Position numbers and translations under genes: made by a program. Below, piece by piece: positions 1-9,597 of a stretch of 64,000 nt of DNA. The DNA is taken from the NCBI RefSeq assembly GCF_903645285.1, contig NZ_CAHJXN010000004.1, forward strand, positions 62,305-126,304, given 5' to 3'. Source of the DNA: Streptococcus thalassemiae (lineage in GTDB: Bacteria; Bacillota; Bacilli; Lactobacillales; Streptococcaceae). The notes beneath the pieces were generated by a model. It did no database searches. It saw only the letters and a program-made list of their open reading frames with translations, and had not been told where the DNA came from. Within the stretch, counting starts at the first letter, position 1. Every line of letters starts with the position of its first letter.

Positions 1-142
1 GAGACTGATCCTTGTAGTATGAATCATGCTCAATCATGGAAATCTTTTCATCAGGAAAATGCGATAAAATGGCTCTTGAAACACTGGTCTTACCTCCACC
101 AGAACCACCTGTCACTCCGATAATGATTGGTCTATTTTGCAT
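1..142 (-). CDS. udk: Uridine kinase, N-terminal part (cut by window edge)
   Basis: The first 47 codons of a minus-strand gene lie here; the rest is left of the window. The translation starts [20 protein letters not shown], with the P-loop GGSGGGKTS of uridine kinases, followed by the HDSYYKD segment typical of the family. The enzyme phosphorylates uridine and cytidine to UMP and CMP in pyrimidine salvage. The ATG at 140-142 is preceded by GGAGG at a normal distance. The next gene upstream, truB, ends 110 bases away, and I see no clear terminator between them. Identity is secure from the P-loop context although only the start is present. Confidence 0.9.
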
Positions 143-251
143 GCTATCCTCCGTTTTTTTATCCGTCGTCTATTCTATCACATTTTTTGCAAAATTTATA
201 GTCTGATTTGGATAGTCTAGGGGAAACAACACTCCCTACACCCCAGTTAGA

Positions 252-1130
252 CTAGCTAAAAACCTTCCTTGGCTTGTAGAGTTTGTCCCGTTTTTCTAGA
301 ATGGCTAGCAATGTATCGCCTTCAAAAGCAGCCAGTTCTTTGTCTGTTTGGTCGAGCTCGATAAAGCGACCAAAGCGCACTTCTGTAGCCTCTTCTGGAC
401 TTAGAAAAACTTTGACGAGGTCCCCTGTCCCAATCTCTAGAGGATGGAGAAAGTCCAATTGGCCAGCCTCCACTTTTTCAGCAATTTCTTCCAAGGTAAG
501 AGCATCTTCTAGTTGCAAACCTGCTGCACTAGTCCGTGTCAGATGTGACATATGAGCCGCATAGCCCAATTTTTCTCCCAAGTCAACCGACAAGGTACGG
601 ATATAAGTCCCTTTACTGCATTTTACTCGAAAAGTAAAACGTGCCAAATGGCCCTCATAAGAAATAGGACTTGTTCGCTCAAATTGATAAATGGTCACCT
701 GACGCTCTGGACGCTCCACTTCTTGGCCAGCACGCGCATACTCATAAAGCTTACGACCATTGACCTTGACAGCTGAATACATAGGCGGAATCTGAGTAAT
801 AGGCCCAGTCAGATTGGCGATTGCTTCATCAACAAGCTTTTCATCCAAGTGCGACAAAATAGGTGTCTCAGCGACCACTTCCCCACTAGCATCCTCTGTC
901 GTCGTTGAATAGCCAAGAGTGATTTCCCCCTCATAGACCTTGCCCTCATCCTGCATGAACTCGACCATGCGTGTCGCCTTGCCAACCGCAATAGGCAAAA
1001 CGCCCACTACATCCGGATCCAAGGTCCCACCATGACCAATTTTCTTGGTTCCCAAAATCTTACGCAGTTTAAAAACCGCATCATGCGAGGTCATACCCGC
1101 TTCTTTTTTTAAGTTGATAATACCATTCAT
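252..1130 (-). CDS. truB: tRNA pseudouridine(55) synthase TruB
   Basis: The 292-residue protein has the length and order of bacterial TruB. The catalytic motif GGTLDPD is at residues 34-40, so Asp38 should be the catalytic aspartate. The [11 protein letters not shown] motif of the second conserved block is present. TruB isomerises U55 in the T-loop of elongator tRNAs. The start at 1130 is ten bases after the stop of the upstream DUF2130 gene, so the two are probably cotranscribed. No irregularity is seen. Confidence 0.95.
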   Translation of the reverse strand: MNGIINLKKEAGMTSHDAVFKLRKILGTKKIGHGGTLDPDVVGVLPIAVGKATRMVEFMQDEGKVYEGEITLGYSTTTEDASGEVVAETPILSHLDEKLVDEAIANLTGPITQIPPMYSAVKVNGRKLYEYARAGQEVERPERQVTIYQFERTSPISYEGHLARFTFRVKCSKGTYIRTLSVDLGEKLGYAAHMSHLTRTSAAGLQLEDALTLEEIAEKVEAGQLDFLHPLEIGTGDLVKVFLSPEEATEVRFGRFIELDQTDKELAAFEGDTLLAILEKRDKLYKPRKVFS

Positions 1131-1140
1131 ATGTTACTTT

Positions 1141-2415
1141 CTACTCCCCCTTCAGTGCTTCAAACTTCGCTTTCATGGTTGGATTTTTTCGGGTCAATTT
1201 TTTAACAGAGACATCTTCCAATTTGTTGTTAGCTAGACGGAGTTGGTTTTCGGATGTGGTTAGGAACTTCTTAACCTCTTCCATGCGTTTGATGGCCTTG
1301 TCGATTTCATCGATAGCTTTACCAAAGTTGGTCGAAGCTGAATTATAGTTCTTAGCAAAGGCTAGTTTAAAGGCATCCAAATCTTCCTCAAAATGTGTAA
1401 TGTCAATATTTTGTTCGCGAACCAAGGCCAACTCCTGCTTATATTTTAGAGAATTAAGCGCCGCATTACGCAAGAGCCCAATCAACTGAATAAAGAATTG
1501 AGGACGGACCACATACATCTTTTCATACTCGTGACTGACGTCAACAATCCCTGTATTAAAGTAATCATTATCGGCCTCAAGCATGGTTACCAAAACCGCA
1601 TATTCACAGTTCTTCTCCCGACGGTCCTTGTCCAATTCCTTGTAAAAATCTGCATTCTTGTGCTTCTTCTCTGTCCCGTCAGCTTCATTTTTCATCTCAA
1701 ACATAATGGATATAATCTCTACTCCATTTTCATCACACTCCCGGAAGATAAAGTCACCCTTAGACCCACGCGCTGAAACCTTGTTATCCTTCTCAAAGTA
1801 AGCATTTGGGAAGGCAAAACTACGTACCTTGTTAAACTCACTTTCCGCATAGTGTTCTAGGCTTTCCCCAATCGCTTTTGTGGATTGTTGAGCTTTGAAA
1901 TTCTTATAAAACTCGACTTGTTCACTGGCTGCCTTGAGCTGGGCTTCGTAGTTTTGCTTAACAGAAGCCAAAGATAATTCATTTTCCTTTTCCTGCAAAA
2001 GCAGTTGGTTTTTAACCTGATCCCGTTCTTTTTCTAGGTCAGAAAGTGTCTTTTGCAGTTGATTTTCATGCTCTAAACGCAAGGTGACCAATTGGTTTTC
2101 CAAGGCCTGTACTTCCTTGTCCTTGGCCAAGAGAGCCTCATGGCTTGTCTGTTCAACCTCTTTCTTGGCCAATTCTTTTTCTGTATCAAAATTTTGGATT
2201 TGACTCTGTAATTGCGCAATTTCTTGATCCTTCTGAGCTAGTTTAGACTGTTGTTCATTCATGGCCTTTTGCTCAGCCAAAGCCAGTTCCTGCTTCATGC
2301 GATCGTGCAATTCCTTATCAAACTCTGCTGTTCTCACTTGGGATAAAAGTTCAGCATACTGACTTTCATTTACTGTAAAGACTTCCCCACAGTTGGGGCA
2401 TTTGATTTCGTTCAT
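1141..2415 (-). CDS. DUF2130 coiled-coil protein
   Basis: The 424-residue protein begins with a short CPNCG zinc-knuckle-like motif (residues 6-10; only one Cys pair is evident). A long Glu/Lys/Gln-rich coiled coil spans roughly residues 25-185. The C-terminal half, including the KGDFIFRE and FEMKNEADGTEKKHKN segments, matches the DUF2130 family as I know it. That half has acidic/lysine motifs reminiscent of PD-(D/E)XK nuclease folds, but this is inference. The family has no established function. It lies 10 bases upstream of truB and likely shares its transcript. Confidence 0.8.
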   Translation of the reverse strand: MNEIKCPNCGEVFTVNESQYAELLSQVRTAEFDKELHDRMKQELALAEQKAMNEQQSKLAQKDQEIAQLQSQIQNFDTEKELAKKEVEQTSHEALLAKDKEVQALENQLVTLRLEHENQLQKTLSDLEKERDQVKNQLLLQEKENELSLASVKQNYEAQLKAASEQVEFYKNFKAQQSTKAIGESLEHYAESEFNKVRSFAFPNAYFEKDNKVSARGSKGDFIFRECDENGVEIISIMFEMKNEADGTEKKHKNADFYKELDKDRREKNCEYAVLVTMLEADNDYFNTGIVDVSHEYEKMYVVRPQFFIQLIGLLRNAALNSLKYKQELALVREQNIDITHFEEDLDAFKLAFAKNYNSASTNFGKAIDEIDKAIKRMEEVKKFLTTSENQLRLANNKLEDVSVKKLTRKNPTMKAKFEALKGE

Positions 2416-2463
2416 ATCGTTCCTCTTTCTAGACTTCTGTAACCATTATATCATGCCTGAGGG

Positions 2464-2497
2464 AAAATCAAAAACAGTGAGTCGAAACCCACTGTTT
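2464..2497 (-). terminator. Terminator after the sulfhydrylase gene
   Basis: On the minus strand an AAACAGTG / CACTGTTT stem (2472-2479 with 2490-2497) is followed by a T-rich run. It lies just downstream of the stop at 2511 and separates that gene from the DUF2130-truB pair. Confidence 0.75.
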
Positions 2498-2510
2498 ATC
2501 TTCTTTTACT

Positions 2511-3791
2511 TTAAATTTTTTCCAAGGCCAAGCGCAAATCTTCAATCAAATCATCTACATTTTCAAGTCCGATAGACAAACGAATTTGGTTTGGTGTGAC
2601 ACCTGCTGCTTCTAAGTCTTTTTCTGACAATTGACCGTGAGTAGTTGTTGCTGGGTGAACAACAAGAGACTTGGCATCTGCCACATTTGCAAGGTCAGAG
2701 AAGATTTCCAAATTATCAATAACCTTGCGTGCTTCTGCCTCCCCACCTTTGACATGGAAAGTAAAGATTGAGCCCACACCTTTTGGCAAGTATTTCTCAG
2801 CCAAGGCATGATAAGGACTGTCTGCAAGTTTTGGATAGTTTACCTTTTCTACCTTAGGATGGTTGACAAGGAAATCAACAATTTTCTCTGCATTTTGCAC
2901 ATGACGTTCGACACGAAGTGAAAGGGTTTCCAGTCCTTGGAGTAACAAGAAGGCATTAAATGGCGACAAGGCTGCACCTGTATCACGAAGCAATTGGACA
3001 CGGACAGCGATAATAAAGGCTGCTGCACCCACATCACGAGTATAGCTCAAATTGTGGTAGCTTGGATCTTCCTCAACAAATTGAGGGAATTTTCCTGAAG
3101 TCGCCCAGTCAAAACGCCCGCTATCGACAATCACTCCTCCAATAGTTGTACCATGCCCACCGATAAACTTAGTCGCAGAGTGAATGGCAATATCGACACC
3201 GTGAGAAAAAACGTTAATCAAATAAGGTGTTGCAAAGGTATTATCCGAAACTAGTGGAATCTGGTGTTTATGAGCAATCTCAGCCAATTTTTCCAAGTCA
3301 GGAATGTTAATCAAGGGATTGCCCAAGGTTTCAATCAAGACAAGCTTGGTATTGTCATTGATAGCTTCTTCTACTTCCTCCAAATTATCCACATCGACAA
3401 AGGTTGTTGTGATCCCATAACGAGGAAGGGTTTCTTTCAAGAGATTGAAGGTTCCACCGTAAATAGTCGAAGCAGCCACTATATGGTCACCTGCATGAGC
3501 AAGAGCCAAAATCGTATAAGTCACTGCGGCCATACCTGATGCTGTTGCAAGAGCTCCGACACCACCTTCGAGAGCTGCAATTCTTTCTTCAAGAGCAGCC
3601 GTTGTAGGATTGGTGATGCGAGTATAAATGTTCCCTGGTTTTCTCAAGGCAAAAAGATCTGCACCTTCCTGCGTGTCATCAAAAACGAAGGATGTTGTTT
3701 GATAAATAGGTACTGCACGAGATTTGGTCGCTGGATCAACTACTTGTCCAGCATGTAATTGTAGGGTTTCAAATTTAAAATCACGAGTCAT
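2511..3791 (-). CDS. metY: O-acetylhomoserine aminocarboxypropyltransferase / cysteine synthase
   Basis: This 426-residue protein belongs to the Cys/Met metabolism PLP-dependent family. The SATKF motif places the Schiff-base lysine at Lys208, and the N-terminal YTRITNPT segment is typical of the O-acetylhomoserine sulfhydrylase branch. It should use sulfide and O-acetyl-homoserine or O-acetylserine to make homocysteine or cysteine; the exact acceptor cannot be read from sequence. It is monocistronic, with its own promoter and a terminator at 2464-2497. A palindromic site resembling the streptococcal MtaR/MetR box overlaps its promoter. Confidence 0.88.
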   Translation of the reverse strand: MTRDFKFETLQLHAGQVVDPATKSRAVPIYQTTSFVFDDTQEGADLFALRKPGNIYTRITNPTTAALEERIAALEGGVGALATASGMAAVTYTILALAHAGDHIVAASTIYGGTFNLLKETLPRYGITTTFVDVDNLEEVEEAINDNTKLVLIETLGNPLINIPDLEKLAEIAHKHQIPLVSDNTFATPYLINVFSHGVDIAIHSATKFIGGHGTTIGGVIVDSGRFDWATSGKFPQFVEEDPSYHNLSYTRDVGAAAFIIAVRVQLLRDTGAALSPFNAFLLLQGLETLSLRVERHVQNAEKIVDFLVNHPKVEKVNYPKLADSPYHALAEKYLPKGVGSIFTFHVKGGEAEARKVIDNLEIFSDLANVADAKSLVVHPATTTHGQLSEKDLEAAGVTPNQIRLSIGLENVDDLIEDLRLALEKI

Positions 3792-3822
3792 AAGGCGACC
3801 TCCATATAGTTTGATTAAGGAT

Positions 3823-3856
3823 ATTGTAGCACCTTGAGTTATAGTTTACAAATATC
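3823..3856 (-). promoter_or_regulatory. Promoter and MtaR/MetR-like box for the sulfhydrylase gene
   Basis: On the minus strand TTGTAA (3846-3851), 17 bases and TACAAT (3823-3828) form a good sigma-A promoter. The sequence TATAGTTTACAAATATC at 3840-3856 resembles the TATAGTTtNaaACTATA methionine-regulator box and overlaps the -35. A GGAGGT ribosome-binding site follows before the ATG. The promoter is well supported; the regulator is inferred. Confidence 0.55.
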
Positions 3857-3906
3857 AGTTTTCTATATTTTGATATAAGAAATAGCTATTACCTTATTTT
3901 GAAAAT

Positions 3907-3931
3907 GAAAAAAGCACGACTCAATCGTGCT
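3907..3931 (-). terminator. Terminator of the formate/nitrite channel gene
   Basis: The minus strand reads GCACGA-ttgag-TCGTGC followed by TTTTTT. It lies 8 bases after the stop at 3939. Confidence 0.85.
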
Positions 3932-3938
3932 CATTTTC

Positions 3939-4736
3939 TTAATCTACATAAGTATCTTCGTTTTTATTGAGGAAGGCATATGGAAGCCCCATCAAAAGAC
4001 CTCCTCCGATAAAGTTTCCAACGAAGGTTACACCCCAGTGGCGAAGCATATTTCCAACACCGAAATTAGCAATTGAGTCAGCAGCAACACTGAATTTCAC
4101 AATCGCGAAAGAAGCAAAGTTCGCCGCAATGTGCTCGTTTGTTAAGAATACAAACATGTAAATCGCTGACAACACAAGCCAAAGTTTGGCACCACCATCT
4201 TTGACCAAAACAAATGAAAGAATCGCAATATTTACGAAAATATTTGCCAAAATCGCCTCAAGCAAGACCAATTCATTTGAGCGGCCTAACTTCATCTCAA
4301 CAACACCTGAAATAAAGCTATCGTGAGTCAGATGTGCATAGGCTGCTGAATGAGCAAATCCCCAACCGGCTATCAAGGCCCCGATAAGGTTGAACAAGGT
4401 ACAGTAAAGTAAAATCTCAGCTGTTTTTCTCCAAGAGATTTTTTTCAAGAAACTACCTGCAGTCAAGAACGTCATGTTTGATGTTACCAACTCGGCATTC
4501 AAGAAAACAATGTAGGCCAAACCCCAAGCAAAAACAAAGGGGAAGAGGAAACGTCCACTACCTGGTGCAATTTTATTAATCAAGTCAGCCCCAACTGCAC
4601 CAGCAGCAGTACTGAAGGTTAAAAATGCACCCGCGAACATAGAACGAATCGCATACTTAAATTTGCTTTGACTATAAAGACTTTCTTTCTTCTTGCAAGC
4701 AAATTCAATCTTTGAGATAAATTCTGATGAAACCAT
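3939..4736 (-). CDS. Formate/nitrite transporter (FNT) family channel
   Basis: The 265-residue protein has six hydrophobic segments and the FNT-family pattern, with AGAFLTFSTAAG near residue 40 and NFIGGGLLMGL near the C-terminus. FNT proteins form pentameric channels for small monovalent anions (formate, nitrite, lactate or hydrosulfide). In a fermentative streptococcus formate is the likeliest substrate, but this is inference. The gene is alone between a terminator and its own extended -10 promoter. A cre-like site lies upstream of the promoter, which would fit carbon control of formate metabolism. Confidence 0.85.
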   Translation of the reverse strand: MVSSEFISKIEFACKKKESLYSQSKFKYAIRSMFAGAFLTFSTAAGAVGADLINKIAPGSGRFLFPFVFAWGLAYIVFLNAELVTSNMTFLTAGSFLKKISWRKTAEILLYCTLFNLIGALIAGWGFAHSAAYAHLTHDSFISGVVEMKLGRSNELVLLEAILANIFVNIAILSFVLVKDGGAKLWLVLSAIYMFVFLTNEHIAANFASFAIVKFSVAADSIANFGVGNMLRHWGVTFVGNFIGGGLLMGLPYAFLNKNEDTYVD

Positions 4737-4765
4737 AATAAACTCCTAAATCTTTTTTCTTGATA

Positions 4766-4803
4766 ATTATATCACAAACTTTAGAATTAAGGAAGCGTTT
4801 TCT
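4766..4803 (-). promoter_or_regulatory. Extended -10 promoter and cre-like site of the FNT gene
   Basis: The minus strand has TGATATAAT with the -10 at 4766-4771, an extended -10, but no good -35. On the plus strand AAGGAAGCGTTTTCT at 4789-4803 matches the WTGNAANCGNWNNCW catabolite-response consensus with one mismatch, about where the -35 should be. The assignment is inference. Confidence 0.4.
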
Positions 4804-4837
4804 GTGTTTCATAAAAGTTTATTTTTATGAAAATCTT

Positions 4838-4873
4838 AAAAAAATCAGTGAAATTCTGGATTTCACTGATTTG
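4838..4873 (-). terminator. Terminator of the gyrA-srtA operon
   Basis: On the minus strand a perfect 12-bp stem AATCAGTGAAAT / ATTTCACTGATT is followed by seven T. It lies directly after the srtA stop at 4876. Confidence 0.9.
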
Positions 4874-4875
4874 TA

Positions 4876-5619
4876 CTAATAAAATTGTTTATATGGTTGA
4901 TTGAAAGCTGTTAGGATTTCATCAGATGTTTGTGAATAATCTTTTGTTTCTTTCAAATCACCTTTTACAATAATACGTTCTGTAGCAGCAAGGTCTTCAC
5001 AGGTTACTAATGTGATTTCATTGACCCCATCTCTATCATCAACTTCATCAACACGATCCGGTGTCACACGTTTGACTTCACGGATTTCATAGGTATAAAC
5101 TTTATTTTTATCAGTTAGATAAATCTTCATACCATTTTTAGCGTTATCCAAAGGAGAAAATAACATTTTATTAGCATTATCGACCCCAAAAATATGATGA
5201 CTAGCTAGACTATAATTTCCTTCTCCCATTACTTGCTCGCGTTTCATTGTACCAGCGCCGTAGAAGAGATTAACATTATCAAGTCCTTTAAAAATCGGCA
5301 AATTCATTTCCAATTCAGGAATTGCAATTCCCCCAATAACTGGTAATTTTTGAGCATCCCATTGAGAAGCTAGAACAGCTTCCGAAGAGATCGCTTTGAC
5401 CGAATCAAAATCAAAATTTCCTTCTGTATCCTGATTTTCTTCTATTTTTTCTTTTGATACCTGGCTAACTTGATACTTATTGGTATTCCAGACCATGAAA
5501 ATATTTCGAATTTGCGCATTAAAAATCAAAGCCAGTGACAGTAATATCAGAAATCCTGCTAGGATATTTGTCAGCAGATTTTTTCGTTTGTTTTTCTTTT
5601 TATTATTTTTTTGAGACAT
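4876..5619 (-). CDS. srtA: Class A sortase
   Basis: The 247-residue protein has a lysine-rich cytoplasmic start, one membrane anchor (about residues 14-36) and a sortase domain. His141 in the SLASHHIFG motif, Cys207 in TLVTC and Arg215 form the catalytic triad. Sortase A cleaves LPXTG proteins between T and G and attaches them to the cell wall. Its ATG overlaps the gyrA stop by one base (TAATG), implying translational coupling, and a terminator follows. The link to gyrA is typical of pneumococci. Confidence 0.97.
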   Translation of the reverse strand: MSQKNNKKKNKRKNLLTNILAGFLILLSLALIFNAQIRNIFMVWNTNKYQVSQVSKEKIEENQDTEGNFDFDSVKAISSEAVLASQWDAQKLPVIGGIAIPELEMNLPIFKGLDNVNLFYGAGTMKREQVMGEGNYSLASHHIFGVDNANKMLFSPLDNAKNGMKIYLTDKNKVYTYEIREVKRVTPDRVDEVDDRDGVNEITLVTCEDLAATERIIVKGDLKETKDYSQTSDEILTAFNQPYKQFY

Positions 5620-8087
5620 TATGCTTCACCTTCTGTTTCATTTTCTGTCCCAACTTCTTCTTTTTCTGCCGCTGCAACCGTTGTGAAGGTCACTATCTGA
5701 GCATCTTGATCCAGGCGCATTACTTTAACTCCCATAGTTGCGCGTCCTGTTTGTGAAATATTGGCAAGATTGGTTCGAATCATGACACCTGTATCAGTGA
5801 TAATCATCAAATCCTCATCCCCTTGAACAGTCATAAGACCGGCCAGTAAGCCATTTTTTTCGGTAATTTTAGCTGTCTGCATTCCCTTACCACCACGACC
5901 TTTTGTTGGGTATTCAGTAGCGACTGTACGCTTACCATATCCTTTTTCTGTGATAATAAGAACCTCATCTTGATCAGTAATCAAGCTGGCACCAACAACT
6001 GTGTCTCCTTCACGAAGGTTAACACCTTTCACACCAGTGGCGATACGGCTCATACCACGAACGGCTGATTGATTAAAACGAACTGCATAACCAAACTTGG
6101 TACCAATGATAATATCCGTATCTTCTTCCGTCAACAAGACATTGATTAACTCATCTTCATCCTTTAGATTCAGCGCTTTGAGACCATTTTGACGAATATT
6201 GGCAAATTCCTTAACACTGGTTCTCTTCACAATACCGTGACGGGTTGTAAAGAAGAGATAAGCATCATCACTGCGATCAGACTCAACATTGATAACCGTC
6301 TGAATACTTTCGTCTTCATCCAATTTCAAGAGATTGACTACTGGTAGCCCTTTGGCCGTCCGACCATACTCAGGAATTTCATAACCTTTCAGGCGATAGA
6401 CACGTCCTTTATTTGTGAAGAAGAGCAGGTGATCATGAGTGCTAGTTGACACTAACTCTCGGACAAAATCGTCATCCTTAACGCCTGTACCTTGAACACC
6501 GCGGCCACCACGTTTTTGAGCAGTAAACTCAGCTTGGTCCAGACGTTTAATGTATCCCTTGTTAGAAAGGGTAATCAAGACATCCGATTCTTCAATCAAA
6601 TCTTCATCTTCAAGACTCAAGACTTCACCGATCATCAACTCTGTACGGCGTTTATCGGAAAATTTACGTTTAACTTCATCTAATTCGTCTTTGATAATTT
6701 GAGAAACACGTTCTGGCTTAGCAAGAATATCCGCCAAATCCGCAATCAGAGCTAAGAGGTCATCATACTCAGACTGAATCTTATCGCGTTCCAAACCTGT
6801 CAAACGACGAAGACGCATATCTAGGATAGCCTGACTTTGACGTTCAGACAGCTTGAACTTACTCATCAACTCGGCTTGCGCTTCCGCATCCGTTTCACTA
6901 GCACGGATAATACGAATCACTTCATCGATATGGTCTAGCGCAATTAAGAGACCTTCTAAGATATGAGCGCGTGCTTCCGCTTTTTCCTTATCAAAACGGG
7001 TACGACGAACAACTACTTCTTTTTGGTGCTCGATATAAGCATCCAAAATCTGACGAAGGGACAAAATCTTCGGTACACCATTTTGGATAGCAAGCATATT
7101 GAAACCAAAGTTGGTTTGCATCTGGGTCATCTTAAAGAGGTTATTGAGGATAACATTGGCTGAGGCATCGCGCTTGACTTCAATAACAAATCGAACACCT
7201 TCACGGTTTGACTCATCACGAACCGCTGTGATCCCCTCAATGCGTTTTTCCTGAACCAAACGAACAATATGCTCATGCACCTTGGTTTTGTTGACCATAT
7301 AAGGAAATTCTGTTACAACAATGCGCTCACGGCCAGTCTTAGTTTCTTCGATTTCAGTACGAGAACGAAGAACAATCGAACCTTTACCTGTTTCGTAAGC
7401 CTTATGGATACCTGATTTCCCCATGACAAGGGCACCTGTTGGAAAATCTGGCCCAGGCAAGACTTCCATCAAGTCCTTGGTAGTCACTTCAGGATGATCC
7501 ATGACCAACTTCACTGCATCAATGGTTTCACCCAAGTTGTGAGGTGGAATATTGGTCGCCATCCCAACGGCAATACCAGTTGCTCCATTGACCAAAAGGT
7601 TTGGAAAACGAGCTGGCAAGACCAAGGGTTCACGTTCATTGGCATCATAGTTATCAACGAAATCAACTGTATTTTTATTGATATCACGAAGCATCTCCAG
7701 AGCAATCTTGCTCATACGTGCCTCAGTGTAACGCTGGGCGGCAGCACCATCACCATCCATGGAACCAAAGTTCCCATGCCCATCTACAAGCATGTAACGG
7801 TAGCTCCACCATTGAGCCATACGAACCATGGCTTCATAGATAGAGGAATCCCCGTGTGGGTGGTATTTACCCATGACGTCCCCTGTAATACGAGCAGATT
7901 TTTTATGAGGTTTGTCTGGAGTAACACCCAATTCATTCATTCCATAGAGAATCCGACGGTGAACCGGTTTCAAGCCATCTCGAACATCAGGAAGAGCCCG
8001 GGCTACGATAACACTCATGGCGTAATCGATAAAGCTCGTCTTCATCTCCTTTGTCAGATTGACATTCACTAAATTTTTATCCTGCAT
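5619..8087 (-). CDS. gyrA: DNA gyrase subunit A
   Basis: The product is 822 residues from the ATG at 8085-8087 ([15 protein letters not shown]), which is preceded by GAGG. A longer in-frame reading to 8144 lacks a ribosome-binding site and is rejected. Tyr120 (QRY) is the DNA-cleaving tyrosine. The quinolone-resistance region reads GDSSIYEAM, with wild-type Ser81 and Glu85, so the common fluoroquinolone-resistance substitutions are absent. C-terminal beta-pinwheel repeats such as KRGGRGVQG and TKGRGGKGM are present. Gyrase introduces negative supercoils with GyrB, which is not in this window. Confidence 0.98.
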   Translation of the reverse strand: MQDKNLVNVNLTKEMKTSFIDYAMSVIVARALPDVRDGLKPVHRRILYGMNELGVTPDKPHKKSARITGDVMGKYHPHGDSSIYEAMVRMAQWWSYRYMLVDGHGNFGSMDGDGAAAQRYTEARMSKIALEMLRDINKNTVDFVDNYDANEREPLVLPARFPNLLVNGATGIAVGMATNIPPHNLGETIDAVKLVMDHPEVTTKDLMEVLPGPDFPTGALVMGKSGIHKAYETGKGSIVLRSRTEIEETKTGRERIVVTEFPYMVNKTKVHEHIVRLVQEKRIEGITAVRDESNREGVRFVIEVKRDASANVILNNLFKMTQMQTNFGFNMLAIQNGVPKILSLRQILDAYIEHQKEVVVRRTRFDKEKAEARAHILEGLLIALDHIDEVIRIIRASETDAEAQAELMSKFKLSERQSQAILDMRLRRLTGLERDKIQSEYDDLLALIADLADILAKPERVSQIIKDELDEVKRKFSDKRRTELMIGEVLSLEDEDLIEESDVLITLSNKGYIKRLDQAEFTAQKRGGRGVQGTGVKDDDFVRELVSTSTHDHLLFFTNKGRVYRLKGYEIPEYGRTAKGLPVVNLLKLDEDESIQTVINVESDRSDDAYLFFTTRHGIVKRTSVKEFANIRQNGLKALNLKDEDELINVLLTEEDTDIIIGTKFGYAVRFNQSAVRGMSRIATGVKGVNLREGDTVVGASLITDQDEVLIITEKGYGKRTVATEYPTKGRGGKGMQTAKITEKNGLLAGLMTVQGDEDLMIITDTGVMIRTNLANISQTGRATMGVKVMRLDQDAQIVTFTTVAAAEKEEVGTENETEGEA

Positions 8088-8124
8088 TAATAAATGCCTC
8101 ATTTCACAATTAGTAAGTAACAAC

Positions 8125-8153
8125 ATTATACCATAAATTCCCATCTATTTCAG
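8125..8153 (-). promoter_or_regulatory. gyrA promoter
   Basis: On the minus strand CTGAAA (8148-8153), a 17-base spacer and TATAAT (8125-8130) with an upstream TG form an extended -10 promoter. Confidence 0.7.
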
Positions 8154-8200
8154 CCTCTAAACCACTAAAACGTTTACATTGAGAACTATAAGGCATATTC

Positions 8201-9267
<1,067 letters not shown>

Positions 9268-9279
9268 TTTAACTATAGA

Positions 9280-9311
9280 CAACTCCTTGAATCATCAAGG
9301 AGTTGTTTTTT
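9280..9311 (+). terminator. ldh terminator
   Basis: A perfect 11-bp stem CAACTCCTTGA / TCAAGGAGTTG with an ATCA loop is followed by six T. Confidence 0.92.
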
Positions 9312-9321
9312 ATCTATATGA

Positions 9322-9500
9322 TATAGTCTATTGAAGTTAGAGTAGTACACAACTGCTTCTAAGATCTGGTTAAAAATTGCTTTCTTCAGATTTTATAGTG
9401 CGTTGAATCTATAACAGTACGCATCAACTGCTAAAATATTTCTATAAATCAATTTTCCTTTCCTAATCGATTTGTTCATATCTTATTTCAATCCATTATA
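9322..9500 (+). mobile_element. MITE-like or RUP-like non-coding element
   Basis: The left end TATAGTCTATTGAAGTTAGA and the inverted right end TATAATGGATTGAAATAAGA form imperfect terminal inverted repeats 179 bp apart. A third copy of the motif (TATAGTGCGTTGAATCTATA) lies inside in the same direction as the left end. There is no coding capacity. The design is that of a miniature inverted-repeat element. I recall similar sequences scattered in pneumococcal genomes but cannot say whether this is RUP or an IS remnant. Confidence 0.4.
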
Positions 9501-9514
9501 CATCTTCCCACAAT

Positions 9515-9566
9515 AAAACGCATAATACCAAGGATTGTCAATACCTTATCTTATGCGTTTTTTCTG
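9515..9566. terminator. Long hairpin with terminator character, related to the one at 57540
   Basis: AAAACGCATAA (9515-9525) pairs with TTATGCGTTTT (9551-9561), and the inner arms AAGGATTG / CAATaCCTT pair as well. T runs follow on both strands, so it could end transcripts from either side: the restriction helicase on minus, or ldh read-through on plus. A related sequence lies near dprA at 57540-57600. Confidence 0.6.
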
Positions 9567-9597
9567 ATTTCAAAGAATGTTGACTCGGCCTTCTTTT

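Noticed and set aside
7494-8072. 192-codon open frame antisense to gyrA
   Set aside because: Shadow of a strongly conserved gene; no ribosome-binding site, no recognisable protein pattern.
8088-8144. Longer gyrA reading frame starting 19 codons upstream
   Set aside because: No ribosome-binding site there; GAGG lies before the ATG at 8087, which gives the usual 822-residue protein. The gyrA -10 at 8125-8130 also lies inside the extension.
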